Positions 5,619-5,628 of a stretch of DNA of 5,628 nucleotides are shown one piece after another (positions within the stretch are counted from its first letter, which is position 1; every line of letters begins with the position of its first letter). The stretch is taken from positions 1 to 5,628 of the forward strand of contig JACQGJ010000585.1 of the NCBI GenBank assembly GCA_016199605.1. Direction: 5' to 3'. Source of the stretch: Armatimonadota bacterium (GTDB lineage: Bacteria > Armatimonadota > Abditibacteriia > CG2-30-59-28). The translations under genes and the position numbers were made by a program. Under the pieces are notes generated by a model. The model searched no databases, was not told the origin of the DNA, and saw only the letters and a program-made list of their open reading frames with translations.

Positions 5619-5628
5619 GTTACCCACC

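Noticed and set aside
5603..5628. Intrinsic terminator of the response regulator
   Set aside because: The stem is good but the following bases are TACCCACC rather than a T-tract.
1..5628. tRNA, rRNA, CRISPR array, transposase or insertion-sequence ends
   Set aside because: No cloverleaf, spaced repeat array, transposase motif or long terminal inverted repeats were seen by eye on either strand.

Overview
The window is GC-rich bacterial DNA with Shine-Dalgarno sites and 4-bp ATGA gene overlaps. It reads as the accessory part of a chromosome or of a metagenome-assembled genome. A BrnT-type toxin-antitoxin remnant, a large glycosidase-like protein and a histidine kinase/response regulator pair are found together in environmental lineages such as Planctomycetota, Verrucomicrobiota and similar uncultured groups. 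That placement is only an inference from style; no marker gene is present.

Positions 1-1196 hold a run of small, tightly packed genes in several states of decay. A good sigma70-like promoter (94-122) with a dyad over its -35 box leads into a BrnT-family toxin gene (146-446). This gene has an ACG where its start should be and a frameshift in a run of seven A. Its stop overlaps the ATG of a short antitoxin-like gene (443-616), which looks normal for about 32 codons and then loses its family character. An unassigned coding-like frame (528-686) follows. Next comes a small gene with an excellent ribosome binding site (687-1004), and then a small gene split by a frameshift (952-1196).

Positions 1181-4861 hold one very large intact gene. 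It encodes a probably exported protein of 1226 residues, with beta-rich N-terminal domains, a glycosidase-like (probably TIM-barrel) region with candidate acidic catalytic residues, and a C-terminal beta domain. I cannot give it a family number, but its layout matches large, poorly characterised glycoside hydrolases.

Positions 4862-5628 hold a short spacer with two hairpins, then the last ~50 codons of a sensor histidine kinase (5010-5165) whose body is missing. Its stop overlaps, by 4 bp, the start of a complete stand-alone receiver-domain response regulator (5162-5527). Two perfect palindromes follow, both centred on TC. The response regulator has therefore lost its genetic partner and is either an orphan or serves a kinase encoded elsewhere.

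Overall, an intact enzyme gene and an intact regulator sit among the wreckage of a toxin-antitoxin operon and a two-component operon. I see no clear new multi-gene system. The points most worth a second look are the unassigned glycosidase-like protein, the two-lesion brnT, the small 687-1004 gene, and the kinase stump joined to an intact regulator.
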